Position numbers and translations under genes: made by a program. Shown here in pieces: positions 17,014 to 25,474 of a stretch of DNA of 44,229 nucleotides. The notes below the pieces were generated by a model. The model made no database searches and had not been told where the DNA came from. It saw nothing but the letters and a program-made list of their open reading frames with translations. Origin of the DNA: Streptosporangiales bacterium (lineage in GTDB: Bacteria; Actinomycetota; Actinomycetes; Streptosporangiales; WHSR01). Position 1 is the first letter of the stretch. The number at the start of each line of letters is the position of its first letter. The stretch is from the NCBI GenBank assembly GCA_009379995.1, contig WHSR01000040.1:1-44229 (forward strand), in the 5' to 3' direction.

Positions 17014-18015
17014 GTGAAGATCGGACGCATCCGCGGGGCGGACGGGTCGGCCCGGCTGGCCCTCGCCCACGACGACCGGAACCTCGTCGACGTCCGCACG
17101 GCCGAGACGTTGCGCCGCATGAGGGCAGGTGCGAGCCAGGACGCCGCGGACCGGGTGGCCGCCGCGCTGTTCCCGGGGAGCCTGGCAGCCGCTGCCGCGT
17201 CGGGGCCGATGCTGATGGAGGCGCTCGCGGAGGTCCGCGAGTTCGTAGCCGCGGGCGCGGCCGGCGCCGAGGAGGCCCTGCTGCCGGCCGGCGAGGCCCG
17301 CTTCCTGGCGCCCACCGACCCCCGGGTCATGCGGGACTTCATGAGCTTCGAGAAACACATCATCAATGCGACGCGGCGGCTGGGCGGGCAGCCGCCCGAG
17401 ACCGTGTACCGGCTGCCGGTCTCCTACAAGGGCAACCCGACGACCCTGCTCGGCCAGGACGACGTCGTGCCGTGGCCCAGCTACACCGAGCGGATGGACT
17501 ACGAGATGGAGCTCGGATTCGTGGTGGGCCGCGGCGGGCGCGACCTCACCCCCGAGGAGGCCGTCAACGCACTGCTCGGCGTGACGATCTTCAACGACTT
17601 CAGCGCGCGCGACATCCAGAAGGAGGAGATGGGCGGGATGCTGGGCCCGGCCAAGGGAAAGGACTTCGCCACCGGGCTCGGCCCGTGGATCGTCACCCTG
17701 GACGAGCTCGACCTGGCGAACCTGTCGATGACTGTACGGGTGAACGGCGAGGAGCGATCCAACGGAGTCAGCGGGGAGATGATGTGGTCGCCCGCGGAGC
17801 TGGTGGCCTGGGCATCCGCGGGCGAGCAGCTGCATCCCGGCGACCTGATCGGCTCCGGCACCGTCGGCGAGGGCTGCGGCCTCGAGCTCGGGTTCTTCCT
17901 CGGGCCCGGCGACACCGTCGAGCTGGAGGTCGGCGGGATCGGCGTACTCCGCAACACCATAGGCCAACCCGAGCCCCGGCGCTGGTACCCGTCGCCTCGG
18001 CAGCCGTCACTGTGA
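17014..18015 (+). CDS. Fumarylacetoacetate hydrolase-family protein
   Basis: 333 residues. The FAH catalytic domain occupies about 100-320: the entry motif DFMSFEKHI, the metal-ligand acidic residues in DYEMELGFVVG and FNDFSARDIQ, the glycine-rich MLGPAKGKDFATGLGPW, and GSGTVGEGCGLELGF. Members hydrolyse carbon-carbon bonds of diketo acids or decarboxylate or tautomerise similar substrates. GTG start with AGGAAGGGGA upstream. It is likely cotranscribed with the MBL gene. The stop overlaps the convergent ABC-F gene by 9 bases. Confidence 0.88.
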   Translation: MKIGRIRGADGSARLALAHDDRNLVDVRTAETLRRMRAGASQDAADRVAAALFPGSLAAAAASGPMLMEALAEVREFVAAGAAGAEEALLPAGEARFLAPTDPRVMRDFMSFEKHIINATRRLGGQPPETVYRLPVSYKGNPTTLLGQDDVVPWPSYTERMDYEMELGFVVGRGGRDLTPEEAVNALLGVTIFNDFSARDIQKEEMGGMLGPAKGKDFATGLGPWIVTLDELDLANLSMTVRVNGEERSNGVSGEMMWSPAELVAWASAGEQLHPGDLIGSGTVGEGCGLELGFFLGPGDTVELEVGGIGVLRNTIGQPEPRRWYPSPRQPSL

Positions 18016-19637
18016 CGGCGGCCGCTGCAGCTCCCGCAGGCCCGTCGCCCGGTCCAGCAGCAGCCACCGGGTGATCCCGATCGAGTGCAGGAACGGCAGG
18101 TCGTGGCCGGCCACGAGCAGCGCGCCGCGGTACGCCAGGAGCGTCTGCTCAAGCTGCCGAACGCTCGCCAGGTCCAGGTTGTTGGTCGGTTCGTCCAGCA
18201 GGAGCAGCTGCGGCGGCGGCTCGGCCGACAGCAGTGTGGCGAGCACGGCGCGGAACCGCTCCCCTCCGGACAGCGTGCCGACCAACTGGTGGACCTGGCG
18301 GCCCTGGAACAGGAACCTCGCGAGCCGCGCCCGGACCTCGCTCGGCGAGCCGGACAGGGCGTACCGCCGTACGTTGTCCAGCACGCTGCGCGCGTCGTCC
18401 AGCACATCCAGCCGCTGTGGCAGGTACCCCACGCCGGCGACGCCCACCCGTACGGTCCCGGCCGCCGGGGCCAGCTCGCCGGCGACGAGCCGCAGCAGCG
18501 TGGTCTTGCCGACGCCGTTGGACCCGAGCAGGGCCACCCGTTCCGGACCGCGGATGATCAGGTCGACGTCGGTGCCGAGCGGTCCGCCGTTCACCCCGTC
18601 GCAGGTGAGTACCGTACGGCCGGCCGGCACCGCGGTCTGCGGCACCTCGATACGGATCTCGTCGTCGTCACGCAGCGACTCCTCCGCATCGGCGAGCCGG
18701 GCCTCGGCCTTGGCCACCCGCTCCTCGTGCAGGCCCCGGTGCTTGGCGGCGGATACCTGGGCCTGCCGCTTGCGCTCGCGCATGACGGCCCTGGGCTCAC
18801 GCTTGTTGGCCTCCATCTTGCGGCCGTAACGAACCCGCCGATCGAGCTTGATCCGGGCATCGGCGAGCTCGCGCTTCTGCCGCCGTACGTCGGCCTCGGC
18901 CGTACGCACCATGCGCTCCGCGGCGTCCCGCTCGGCGGCGACCGCCTCCTCGTAGGCGGTCAGGTTGCCGCCGTAGCACCGGACCGCGCCGCCGGACAGC
19001 ACGGCAACCTCGTCCACCAGATCGAGCAGCGCCCGGTCGTGGCTGACGATCACCATGACCCTCGTCCACGCGGTCACCGCGTCGTACAGCCGTCGCCGCG
19101 CGTCGAGGTCGAGGTTGTTCGTCGGCTCGTCGAGCAGCAGCACGTCCGGCTCGCGGAGGAACAAGGCCGCGAGCCCCAGCAGCACCGCCTCGCCGCCCGA
19201 CAGCGAGCCAACCGTGCGGTCGAGCAGGGCCGAAGGGTCTCCGCCGCCCAGCCCGAGCCGGTCCAGCGCCGCACCGGCGCGTTCCTCGACGTCCCAGGCG
19301 TCGCCGACGGTCTCGAAGTGCGCCTCGGCGACGTCGCCGGCCTCGATCGCTCGAAGCGCCGCCCGTACCTCGGCGATGCCGAGGACGTCGTCGACCCTGC
19401 GGCCGGCGTCGAGCGGCAGGTTCTGCGGCAGGTAGCCGAGCTCCCCGGCGACGCTGACCGACCCGCGCGCCGGGCGCAGCTCGCCTGCGATGAGCTTGAG
19501 CAGCGTGGACTTGCCCGAGCCGTTGACGCCGATCAGGCCGGTACGGCCGGGCCCGACGCAAGGTCGAGCCCGTCGAGGACGACGGTTCCGTCAGGCCAGG
19601 CGTAGGAAAGGTCGGTACAGACAATGGAGAAAGACAT
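18007..19637 (-). pseudogene. ABC-F ATPase (ribosome-protection type), single-base frameshift
   Basis: Joined reading gives about 543 residues with two ABC domains and no membrane domain. Domain 1 has Walker A GVNGSGKST, signature SLSGGE and Walker B VLLLDEP. A charged inter-domain linker of about 100 residues (the P-site tRNA interaction segment in this family) follows, then domain 2 with GSNGVGKTT, TLSGGER and LLLLDEP. ABC-F proteins of this layout rescue ribosomes from antibiotics or tune translation. The frame from the ATG at 19637 (MSFSIVCTDLSYAWPDG) breaks within the GC-rich run at about 19545-19555, where one base is missing just before RTGLIGVNGSGKST. Everything downstream is intact. 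The start has a GGGGGAG site. The long structured leader is listed separately. Confidence 0.8.
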
Positions 19638-19831
19638 GGGCGGCTCCCCCGGTCGCTGGAACGGCTGACACGTGGAGACACCGCGCTCGGACGATCAGCT
19701 CTGTACGCGACCAAGGGGCCCTGACGGCGGGGGTCACTGAGGTCGCGCGCGGCCTGCATACGGCGCGGTGTCTGCGACCTCAGACGAGCAACTGACATCC
19801 CCAACAACGACAACAGGGCGAAACCAGTATA
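19638..19831 (-). promoter_or_regulatory. Structured 5' leader and promoter of the ABC-F gene
   Basis: A minus-strand -10 box TATACT lies at 19831-19826, giving a leader of about 180 bases. Two long perfect helices are possible. Segment 19783-19774 (CTGAGGTCGC) pairs with 19746-19737 for 10 bp. The directly following segment 19773-19763 (AGACACCGCGC) pairs with 19686-19676 for 11 bp. The pairings cross, so they form a pseudoknot or alternate. A short ORF starts with ATG at 19799 inside the leader and runs in another frame into the ABC-F gene. This layout resembles ribosome-mediated attenuators known upstream of antibiotic-resistance ABC-F genes. The remaining gap to the transketolase holds nothing else but its promoter. 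Confidence 0.6.
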
Positions 19832-20007
19832 GGCGAACCGGGCGTGGCGAACCCCAAACAAGCCTCGGCACACCCTGCTCGCGCACCGTGCGCCCCCGAC
19901 CTGTGCATAGTGCGGAGGTTTCCACAGCCCGGTGGCATGGCGTGTGCCTCGTGGCCGCCTGTCGGGTATGTGTGGTCTGAGACCCCGTCGTGCCCGGAGG
20001 AGGGTTC

Positions 20008-21930
20008 ATGACAGCACCAGCGCGTACCCCGCTCGCCGGGACCGATCAGGAGTTCCTCACCCGGCTGGCCGCCCAGCTCCGGGTGGACTCGATCCGGGCC
20101 AGCACGGCCGCCGGCTCGGGGCATCCGACGTCCGGCATGTCGGCCGCCGACGTCGTGGCGGTGCTGCTTGCCCGGCATCTCCGCTACGACTGGGACAACC
20201 CCGACGCCCCCGGCAACGACCGCCTGATCCTCTCCAAGGGGCACGCCTCCCCCGTGCTGTACGCGATGTTCAAGGCGGCCGGGGTGATCGACGACGCGGA
20301 GCTGGTCGGGACCTACCGGCGGGCCGACTCCCGGCTGCAGGGCCATCCCACCCCCGTCCTGCCGTGGGTGGACGTGGCCACCGGGTCGCTGGGGCAGGGG
20401 CTGCCCATCGGGGTGGGCGTCGCCCTCGCCGGACGGTACCTGGACAAGCTGCCCTACCGGGTCTGGGTGCTGTGCGGCGACAGCGAGATGGCCGAGGGCT
20501 CGATATGGGAGGCGCTGGACAAGGCCGCGTACTACGGGCTGTCGAACCTCACGGTGATCGTCGACGTCAACCGTCTCGGCCAGCGCGGGCCCACCGAGCT
20601 GGAGTGGGATCTGGACGCCTACGCGAGCAGGGTCGCCGCCTTCGGGTGCGTGCCGCTGCCGGTGGAGGGGCACGACGTCGAGGCGGTCGACGGGGTCCTC
20701 GCCTCCGCCGAGGAGCTCGACCGGCCCGCCGTGGTGCTCGCCCGTACCCTCAAGGGGAGGGGCTTCGGCGAGATCGAAGACGCCGAGGACTGGCACGGCA
20801 AGCCGCTGCCTGCGGAGATGGCCGAACGCGCCATCGCGACGTTGGGCGGAGACCAGCGGGTGTCGGTGCCACGGCTGGGGTCGCGTACCGGCGCCGCGCC
20901 AGCCTCCGCCGCCGCGGCGGGCGGGTCCCCGGCGAGCGGGTCCCCGGCGGGCGCCAGCGCACCCGTACGGCTGCCCGAGTACCAGCTCGGGGACCGCGTA
21001 CCCACCCGGGACGCGTTCGGCGACGCCCTCGTCGCCCTCGGCGAGCGTCCCCGCATCGTGGTCCTGGACGGCGAGGTCAGCGACTCCACCCGGGCGAAGA
21101 AGTTCGCCGCCGCCTACCCGGACCGCTTCTTCGAGATGTTCATCGCCGAGCAGCAGATGGTCGGGGCGGCGGTCGGGCTGGCCTCGCGGGGATACCAGCC
21201 GTTCGCCGCAACCTTCGGCGCGTTCTTCACCCGCGCGTACGACTTCGTCCGCATGGCTGCCATCTCGGGGGCGGACATCCGGCTGGCCGGCTCGCACGCG
21301 GGTGTCGAGATCGGCGCGGACGGCCCCTCGCAGATGGCCCTGGAGGACCTGGCGATGATGCGGGCCGTGAACGGCTCGACGGTGCTGTACCCGGCCGACG
21401 CAACGTCCGCGGCCAAGCTCGTCCAGGCCATGGCCGACACCGAGGGTATCGCGTACCTGCGCACCACCCGGGGTGGCTACCCGGTCCTGTACGGGCCGGA
21501 CGAGGACTTCCCGGTGGGCGGCTCGAAGCTGCTGCGCGGCGGCGAGGACGACCAGGTGGCTCTGCTTGCCGCGGGGGTCACCGTGCACCTGTGCCTGGAG
21601 GCCGCCGACCGGCTCGCCGAGCGCGGCATACGCGCCCGGGTCATCGACCTGTACTCGGTCAAGCCGATCGACGCCGTCCGGCTGCGTGAGGCCGTACGGG
21701 ACACCGGTGGCCGGCTCGTCGTAGTGGAGGACCACTACCCGGCGGGTGGGCTCGGCTCCGCCGTCGCCGAGGTCCTGGCCAGCCCTCCCGACGGTCGTGC
21801 CGAGCCGTGGCGCATGGAGCACCTGGCCGTACGGTCCCTCCCCGGGTCCGGGTCCAGCCAGGAGCTGTTCGAGCGGGCCGGCATCTCGGTCGACCACATC
21901 GTGGCCGCCGCGACCGCCTCCGCCTCCTGA
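20008..21930 (+). CDS. tkt: Transketolase
   Basis: 640 residues in one chain. The thiamine-diphosphate domain shows GHPTSGMSAAD, KGHASPVLYAM, GSLGQGLPIGVG and the TPP motif GDSEMAEGSIWEA through to VDVNRLGQ. The pyrimidine domain shows DGEVSDSTRAKKF and the catalytic Glu in FIAEQQMVGAA, then RTTRGGYPVLYG, and the C-terminal domain shows VIDLYSVKPID. It moves two-carbon units in the pentose phosphate pathway. A low-complexity Ala/Gly/Ser/Pro linker of about 30 residues (around 285-320) joins the first two domains. Start ATG with GGAGGAGGG. A GCCT-N14-GGGTAT box at 19948-19971 could be a stress-sigma promoter. No transaldolase or other pentose-pathway gene is nearby. Confidence 0.93.
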   Translation: MTAPARTPLAGTDQEFLTRLAAQLRVDSIRASTAAGSGHPTSGMSAADVVAVLLARHLRYDWDNPDAPGNDRLILSKGHASPVLYAMFKAAGVIDDAELVGTYRRADSRLQGHPTPVLPWVDVATGSLGQGLPIGVGVALAGRYLDKLPYRVWVLCGDSEMAEGSIWEALDKAAYYGLSNLTVIVDVNRLGQRGPTELEWDLDAYASRVAAFGCVPLPVEGHDVEAVDGVLASAEELDRPAVVLARTLKGRGFGEIEDAEDWHGKPLPAEMAERAIATLGGDQRVSVPRLGSRTGAAPASAAAAGGSPASGSPAGASAPVRLPEYQLGDRVPTRDAFGDALVALGERPRIVVLDGEVSDSTRAKKFAAAYPDRFFEMFIAEQQMVGAAVGLASRGYQPFAATFGAFFTRAYDFVRMAAISGADIRLAGSHAGVEIGADGPSQMALEDLAMMRAVNGSTVLYPADATSAAKLVQAMADTEGIAYLRTTRGGYPVLYGPDEDFPVGGSKLLRGGEDDQVALLAAGVTVHLCLEAADRLAERGIRARVIDLYSVKPIDAVRLREAVRDTGGRLVVVEDHYPAGGLGSAVAEVLASPPDGRAEPWRMEHLAVRSLPGSGSSQELFERAGISVDHIVAAATASAS

Positions 21931-21940
21931 TCCCTACGTG

Positions 21941-21959
21941 CTACATCTATCCCGTGTAG
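21941..21959. promoter_or_regulatory. Short inverted repeat before the antitoxin remnant
   Basis: CTACA and TGTAG flank 9 bases, just before the GAGAGG site and ATG of the broken antitoxin gene. It fits an autoregulatory operator of a VapB-type antitoxin but is short. Confidence 0.3.
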
Positions 21960-21975
21960 CTGAGAGGCGACTGGG

Positions 21976-22052
21976 ATGACCAACCTACGCTCGCGGTCGA
22001 TGAAGATGTCCTGCGGCGCGCTCGTATCCGGGCCCTGCAACGGGGCACATCC
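21976..22052 (+). pseudogene. VapB-like antitoxin remnant
   Basis: After ATG ACC AAC CT, one base appears to be lost; the next frame reads TLAVDEDVLRRARIRALQRG then TS, which is the N-terminal DNA-binding half of a ribbon-helix-helix VapB-type antitoxin. It has a good ribosome site (GAGAGG). At about 22052 the sequence passes straight into the tail of an IS630-type transposase, so the antitoxin C terminus and any toxin are gone. Confidence 0.65.
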
Positions 22053-22105
22053 GCCAAGCCTGGACCCTCTACCGCTGGGACACCCGACCCGCACGCCGCC
22101 CATAA
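22053..22105 (+). mobile_element. IS630-type transposase 3' remnant (left copy)
   Basis: One frame reads QAWTLYRWDTRPARRP and stop, the usual C terminus of IS630-family transposases in actinomycetes. Only about 17 codons remain, abutting the broken antitoxin gene. A second, divergent copy of the same tail is at 23273-23377. Confidence 0.6.
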
Positions 22106-22179
22106 CCACCCACCAATCTGCGCGACCTCTTCAGACGTATTAAGACGTAGCCCTCCACCTGCTGGGTGGCTGGGAAGTG

Positions 22180-22216
22180 AAGCCGGGACCCCCGCCGGAA
22201 TGACGGGACCCGGCTT
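22180..22216. terminator. Hairpin downstream of the small membrane-protein gene
   Basis: AAGCCGGGACCC and GGGACCCGGCTT form a 12-bp stem with one A-A mismatch and a 13-base loop, beginning 6 bases after the stop at 22222 on the minus strand. No T tract follows. A likely factor-assisted terminator. Confidence 0.5.
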
Positions 22217-22221
22217 TCGCG

Positions 22222-22584
22222 CTACTTGTAGCTTCTTCGGTCCCGGGTGGCTCCAACAGCCTCTGCCACGGCCAGCCCGAGTATCGGAAGCCCAAGGATG
22301 ATTCCGAAGACCGGACCAGGAAACGAACTGGCCGTTAAGAATTCCGTCTTTATCAAGGCATACACGACGCCGACGCCGCCGCTCGCCGCAAGCAGTCCCG
22401 CCACGACGAAGGATCTGCGCTCCCGAGAGACAGCGAACGCAGCGATCGCCAGGACGGCAACGCCGATGCCCGGCCATGGCGCGAGCCCAGCCCGCAACGC
22501 ACCACCCATCGCTATGACGACAACGAACACGACGAGCGTTGCGGCAGCTAGTCCAACTGCCAGCATGGTCTTGAAACTGGCCAC
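22222..22584 (-). CDS. Small integral membrane protein
   Basis: 120 residues with four hydrophobic stretches (about 8-28, 36-52, 60-78 and 90-106) and a short charged tail (ATRDRRSYK). I do not recognise a family. GTG start with GGAGGAGG 5 bases upstream, one of the best sites here. It lies 56 bases downstream of the MarR gene in the same direction, so it is the most likely regulated target of that MarR protein. Both sit between the two IS630 remnants. Transport or envelope stress are possible roles; nothing in the sequence decides. Confidence 0.7.
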   Translation of the reverse strand: MASFKTMLAVGLAAATLVVFVVVIAMGGALRAGLAPWPGIGVAVLAIAAFAVSRERRSFVVAGLLAASGGVGVVYALIKTEFLTASSFPGPVFGIILGLPILGLAVAEAVGATRDRRSYK

Positions 22585-22640
22585 AGAACCTCCTCCTGTT
22601 TCTTTCTTCCTCTGCTCGTATCTCCCGTAGCTGCCGACCG

Positions 22641-23159
22641 CTACCGCGCGGCCGGCTCGCCGCCCCGCTCGGTGTTCATCGCCTCGTTCATCGCCTCGTT
22701 CATCGCCTCCGCATGCCGCAGCAGAGTCAGCAGCGTGTCCCTCAGCTCCACACTCCGTTCGCTCCAGCAGCCGCCCAGGGGTGCGAGGCGTCGATCCTCC
22801 AGCTCGATCACCTTCTCCCTTGCCGCCGTGACGACCTCGACCCCTCGAGCGGTCACGTTCAGCTGGACCGCCCGAGTGTCGTCCGGGTTCCCGGCCCGCT
22901 CCACCAGCCCGGCGCGTTCGAGGGCGCGGATGAGCTTGGACACATGCATGGGCTCGAGGCCGCTGAAGCTGGCCAACTCGCGCTGGCTGGGTCGGGAGCC
23001 AGCTCGGGAGAACCCGTGAAGGGAGGCCAGTACGCCGTACTGCGACGAGGTCAAGCCGAGCGGCGCAAGCGCCCTATCCAGGGCGACCCGCCACCGCAAC
23101 GACAGGTGCCAGAGCAGGTATCCGGTCGAAGGCGGTGGGTTGTCGGCCGGCGACAACAT
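22641..23159 (-). CDS. MarR-family transcriptional regulator
   Basis: About 172 residues with a winged helix-turn-helix: LTSSQYGVLASLHGF, then the recognition helix region SQRELASFSGLEPMHVSKLIRALERAGLV (by position about 68-96), and the wing with NPDDTRAVQLNVTARG. The C terminus carries EAMN three times, encoded by three exact 12-base repeats at 22674-22709. Among three in-frame ATGs I prefer 23159: a perfect TATAAT -10 at 23181-23176 would start transcription around 23168, so the two upstream ATGs lie in the promoter. The message would be almost leaderless. A palindromic operator overlaps that promoter, pointing to autorepression. Confidence 0.85.
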   Translation of the reverse strand: MLSPADNPPPSTGYLLWHLSLRWRVALDRALAPLGLTSSQYGVLASLHGFSRAGSRPSQRELASFSGLEPMHVSKLIRALERAGLVERAGNPDDTRAVQLNVTARGVEVVTAAREKVIELEDRRLAPLGGCWSERSVELRDTLLTLLRHAEAMNEAMNEAMNTERGGEPAAR

Positions 23160-23167
23160 GGCATTAC

Positions 23168-23194
23168 TATACATGATTATAGTCACCATGTATA
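23168..23194. promoter_or_regulatory. MarR operator overlapping the -10 box
   Basis: TATACATG and CATGTATA are perfect 8-bp arms separated by 11 bases, in an AT-rich patch that is unusual for this DNA. The spacer contains the TATAAT -10 element (minus strand) of the MarR gene, so bound MarR would block its own promoter. Confidence 0.7.
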
Positions 23195-23272
23195 TGATCA
23201 GGCGGGTGGTCTCGGGCGTACGGCTTCAACCGGCTTCAACCGGCTGCAACGCTGCTACGAGCGCCCAACGTT

Positions 23273-23377
23273 GTCATCGATGCGTTCTTCGACCCCGCCG
23301 ACGCAATCATCACTGTCCGTAACCTCATTCGTCGCGCTTGGACCACCCACCGCTGGAACACCCGACCCTCACGACGA
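23273..23377 (+). mobile_element. IS630-type transposase 3' remnant (right copy)
   Basis: One frame reads VIDAFFDPADAIITVRNLI then RRAWTTHRWNTRPSRR, matching the tail of IS630-family transposases and the left copy at 22053. The expected stop is lost and the frame runs on into unrelated sequence. The rest of the gap 23195-23556 holds short CGGCTTCAAC direct repeats near 23220 and no supportable gene. Confidence 0.65.
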
Positions 23378-23556
23378 TCACGAAACTGTGCCTATCCGCG
23401 CGACCGCTCGGGCGGTGCAGGGGATGACCAAGCCATCGGCACGACGGGCAGGCTGTCGGCGTCTGCTCAGCGAGGATCTCGCGAATGGCCAAGTGATACG
23501 CGGCGTGACCGTTGAGAACCCGTTCCCGCGGGGCTCCGCCAGCTCGGGATGGCCGG

Positions 23557-24399
23557 TCAGCGGCTCAGGCGCTGGAAGCGACGTACCGCCAGCGGCAGGA
23601 AGACAGCCGTGATGACCAGCGGCCAGACGACCGCCATCAGCATGGCGTGCCCCTCGATCCAGGTGCCGCCGGTAGCGACCGGGTTGCCGAACAGCTCGCG
23701 GGTAGCGGTGACCGTGGAGGACACGGGGTTCCAGGCGGCGATCGTGCCCAGCCAGCCGGGCATCAGCGAGGGCGCCACGAACGCGCTGGAGATCATGGCG
23801 AACGGGAACGCCACAGCGAACAGGTTCCCGGCCGCTTCCTCGTTCGGCACCATCAGGCCCACCAGGACGCCTATCCAGATCAATGCGAAGCGCAGAAGGA
23901 GCAGCAGCCCGAACGCGGCGGCGGTCGCGACGGGGCCGCCGTCCGATCGCCAACCGACGACGAGCGCCGCCGCCGCGAGAACGGCGAGGTCGAGAGTCGC
24001 ACCGATGAGGTCGCTGACGCCCCGGCCGGTGACCACGGCCGACGGGGCCATGGGCATGGACCGGAACCGGTCGATGACCCCCTTGGTCCCGTCGAGAACC
24101 ACGAGGTACGCGGTGTTCATGAAACCGAAGGCCATGGTCATGCCGAACATGCCCGGCATCAGGAACTCCCGGTAGTCCCCGCCACCGGGCACCGTCATCG
24201 CGCTGCCGAAGACGTACCCGAACAGCAGCACGGAGACGATGGGGAAGCCGAGCTGCCAGGCGATGTTGGCGGGCTGGCGGATCAGGTGGGTCAGACCGCG
24301 GCGGACGACAGTCCAGCAGTCGGCCATCGCCCAGTAGAGCCGCCGCTCCCGGTCGGGTTCGAGAAGATCACTGGCGGACGGCGTCGTGAGCGCACTCAT
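23557..24399 (-). CDS. ABC-2 type transporter permease (DrrB-like)
   Basis: 280 residues with six predicted membrane helices, starting after a cytoplasmic segment of about 40 residues. Typical ABC-2 features are [17 protein letters not shown] near the first helix, the [15 protein letters not shown] region, and the late [21 protein letters not shown] followed by [16 protein letters not shown]. It pairs with the ATPase gene upstream through an ATGA overlap (24396-24399), so the two are translationally coupled and form a two-component exporter. Drug or lipid export is the family's usual role; the cargo here is unknown. Confidence 0.9.
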   Translation of the reverse strand: MSALTTPSASDLLEPDRERRLYWAMADCWTVVRRGLTHLIRQPANIAWQLGFPIVSVLLFGYVFGSAMTVPGGGDYREFLMPGMFGMTMAFGFMNTAYLVVLDGTKGVIDRFRSMPMAPSAVVTGRGVSDLIGATLDLAVLAAAALVVGWRSDGGPVATAAAFGLLLLLRFALIWIGVLVGLMVPNEEAAGNLFAVAFPFAMISSAFVAPSLMPGWLGTIAAWNPVSSTVTATRELFGNPVATGGTWIEGHAMLMAVVWPLVITAVFLPLAVRRFQRLSR

Positions 24400-25388
24400 G
24401 CGGTTGCCGTCTCCTTCGTGTCCGGCCGATTGGGCCGCGCCTCCGCGCGGGCTCCGGTGAGGCGGAGGAACACGTCGTCGAGGGTGGGTCGGCGCAGGCC
24501 GATGTCCTCGACGGCTATGCCGCCGTCCTGCAGGGTTCGCGCGACCTCGGTCAGCGCGGCGACCCGGTCGGTGACCGGAGCGTGCACCCGGCGGTTCTCG
24601 TCGTCGGCCGTTGGCTCGACCGCGGAGACACGGGCGATCGCCTTCCTCGCACCAGGTATGTCGGCGGCGTCCTGCACGATGACCTCAATCTGGTCGCCGC
24701 CGATGGTGTCCTTCAGCGCGGCCGGGGAGTCGTCGGCGATGACCCGACCGGCGTCCATGACCGCGATGCGCCCGGCGAGCTGGTCGGCCTCGTCGAGGTA
24801 CTGCGTGGTGAGAAGCACTGTGGTGCCACCGGCGACCAGCGAGCGGATCGCCTCCCATACCTCGTTCCGGCCGCGCGGGTCCAGGCCGGTCGTCGGCTCA
24901 TCCATGAACAGCACCTGTGGCGCAAGGAGCATGCTCGCGGCCAGGTCGAGTCGGCGGCGCATGCCGCCGCTGTACTCCTTGACCCCCTTGTCGGCCGCCT
25001 CGGCGAGGTCGAACTGTTCCAGCAGCTCGTCGGCCCTTCGCGCGGCGCGCTTGGCGCCGAGGTGGAAAAGCCGCCCGAACATCTTGAGGTTCTGCCGGCC
25101 GGTCAGGATCTCGTCGACAGCGGCGTGCTGCCCGGCGAGGCCGATCCGGCGACGGACGATTCTCGGCTGCCTTGCGACGTCGTATCCGGCGACCTCGGCA
25201 CGCCCGCCGTCCGGGCGGACGAGGGTGGACAGGATGCGGACCGCCGTCGTCTTGCCCGCGCCGTTGGGGCCGAGCAGCCCGTAGACCATGCCGTGCGGGA
25301 CGGCGAGGTCGAAGCCGTCCAGGGCACGCGTCTCGCCGTATCGCTTCCGCAGCCCCTCGGCGAGAACGGCGTATCGGGAAGTGGTCAA
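24396..25388 (-). CDS. ABC transporter ATP-binding protein (DrrA-like)
   Basis: 330 residues: Walker [10 protein letters not shown] (about 39-47), Q loop, signature [10 protein letters not shown] (about 139-148), Walker B VLFMDEP, and the DrrA-type C-terminal extension ending [15 protein letters not shown], which is characteristic of daunorubicin-resistance ATPases. A TTG start is used, with AGGAGGGA upstream. It is the first gene of the drrAB-like operon and lies divergent from the TetR gene across an 86-base region with a large operator. Confidence 0.92.
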   Translation of the reverse strand: MTTSRYAVLAEGLRKRYGETRALDGFDLAVPHGMVYGLLGPNGAGKTTAVRILSTLVRPDGGRAEVAGYDVARQPRIVRRRIGLAGQHAAVDEILTGRQNLKMFGRLFHLGAKRAARRADELLEQFDLAEAADKGVKEYSGGMRRRLDLAASMLLAPQVLFMDEPTTGLDPRGRNEVWEAIRSLVAGGTTVLLTTQYLDEADQLAGRIAVMDAGRVIADDSPAALKDTIGGDQIEVIVQDAADIPGARKAIARVSAVEPTADDENRRVHAPVTDRVAALTEVARTLQDGGIAVEDIGLRRPTLDDVFLRLTGARAEARPNRPDTKETATA

Positions 25389-25402
25389 GGCTCCCTCCTA
25401 AT

Positions 25403-25442
25403 CTGGGTACGCCGTACGCGGCTTAGCGTACGATGTACCCAG
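25403..25442. promoter_or_regulatory. 40-bp inverted-repeat operator between TetR and exporter genes
   Basis: CTGGGTAC, 2 bases, CGTACG, an 8-base centre, CGTACG, 2 bases, GTACCCAG: the outer 8-bp and inner 6-bp arms are perfect, with a single 2-bp mismatch between them. It sits midway between the divergent starts and should control both. Its length would suit two TetR dimers. Confidence 0.75.
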
Positions 25443-25474
25443 TTTGCAAAATCGGCGCTAGCATTGAGATCACG

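Noticed and set aside
22105..22221. Remainder of the VapB antitoxin or its toxin
   Set aside because: No frame continues antitoxin or PIN-domain similarity; the segment holds only the transposase tail end and a hairpin.
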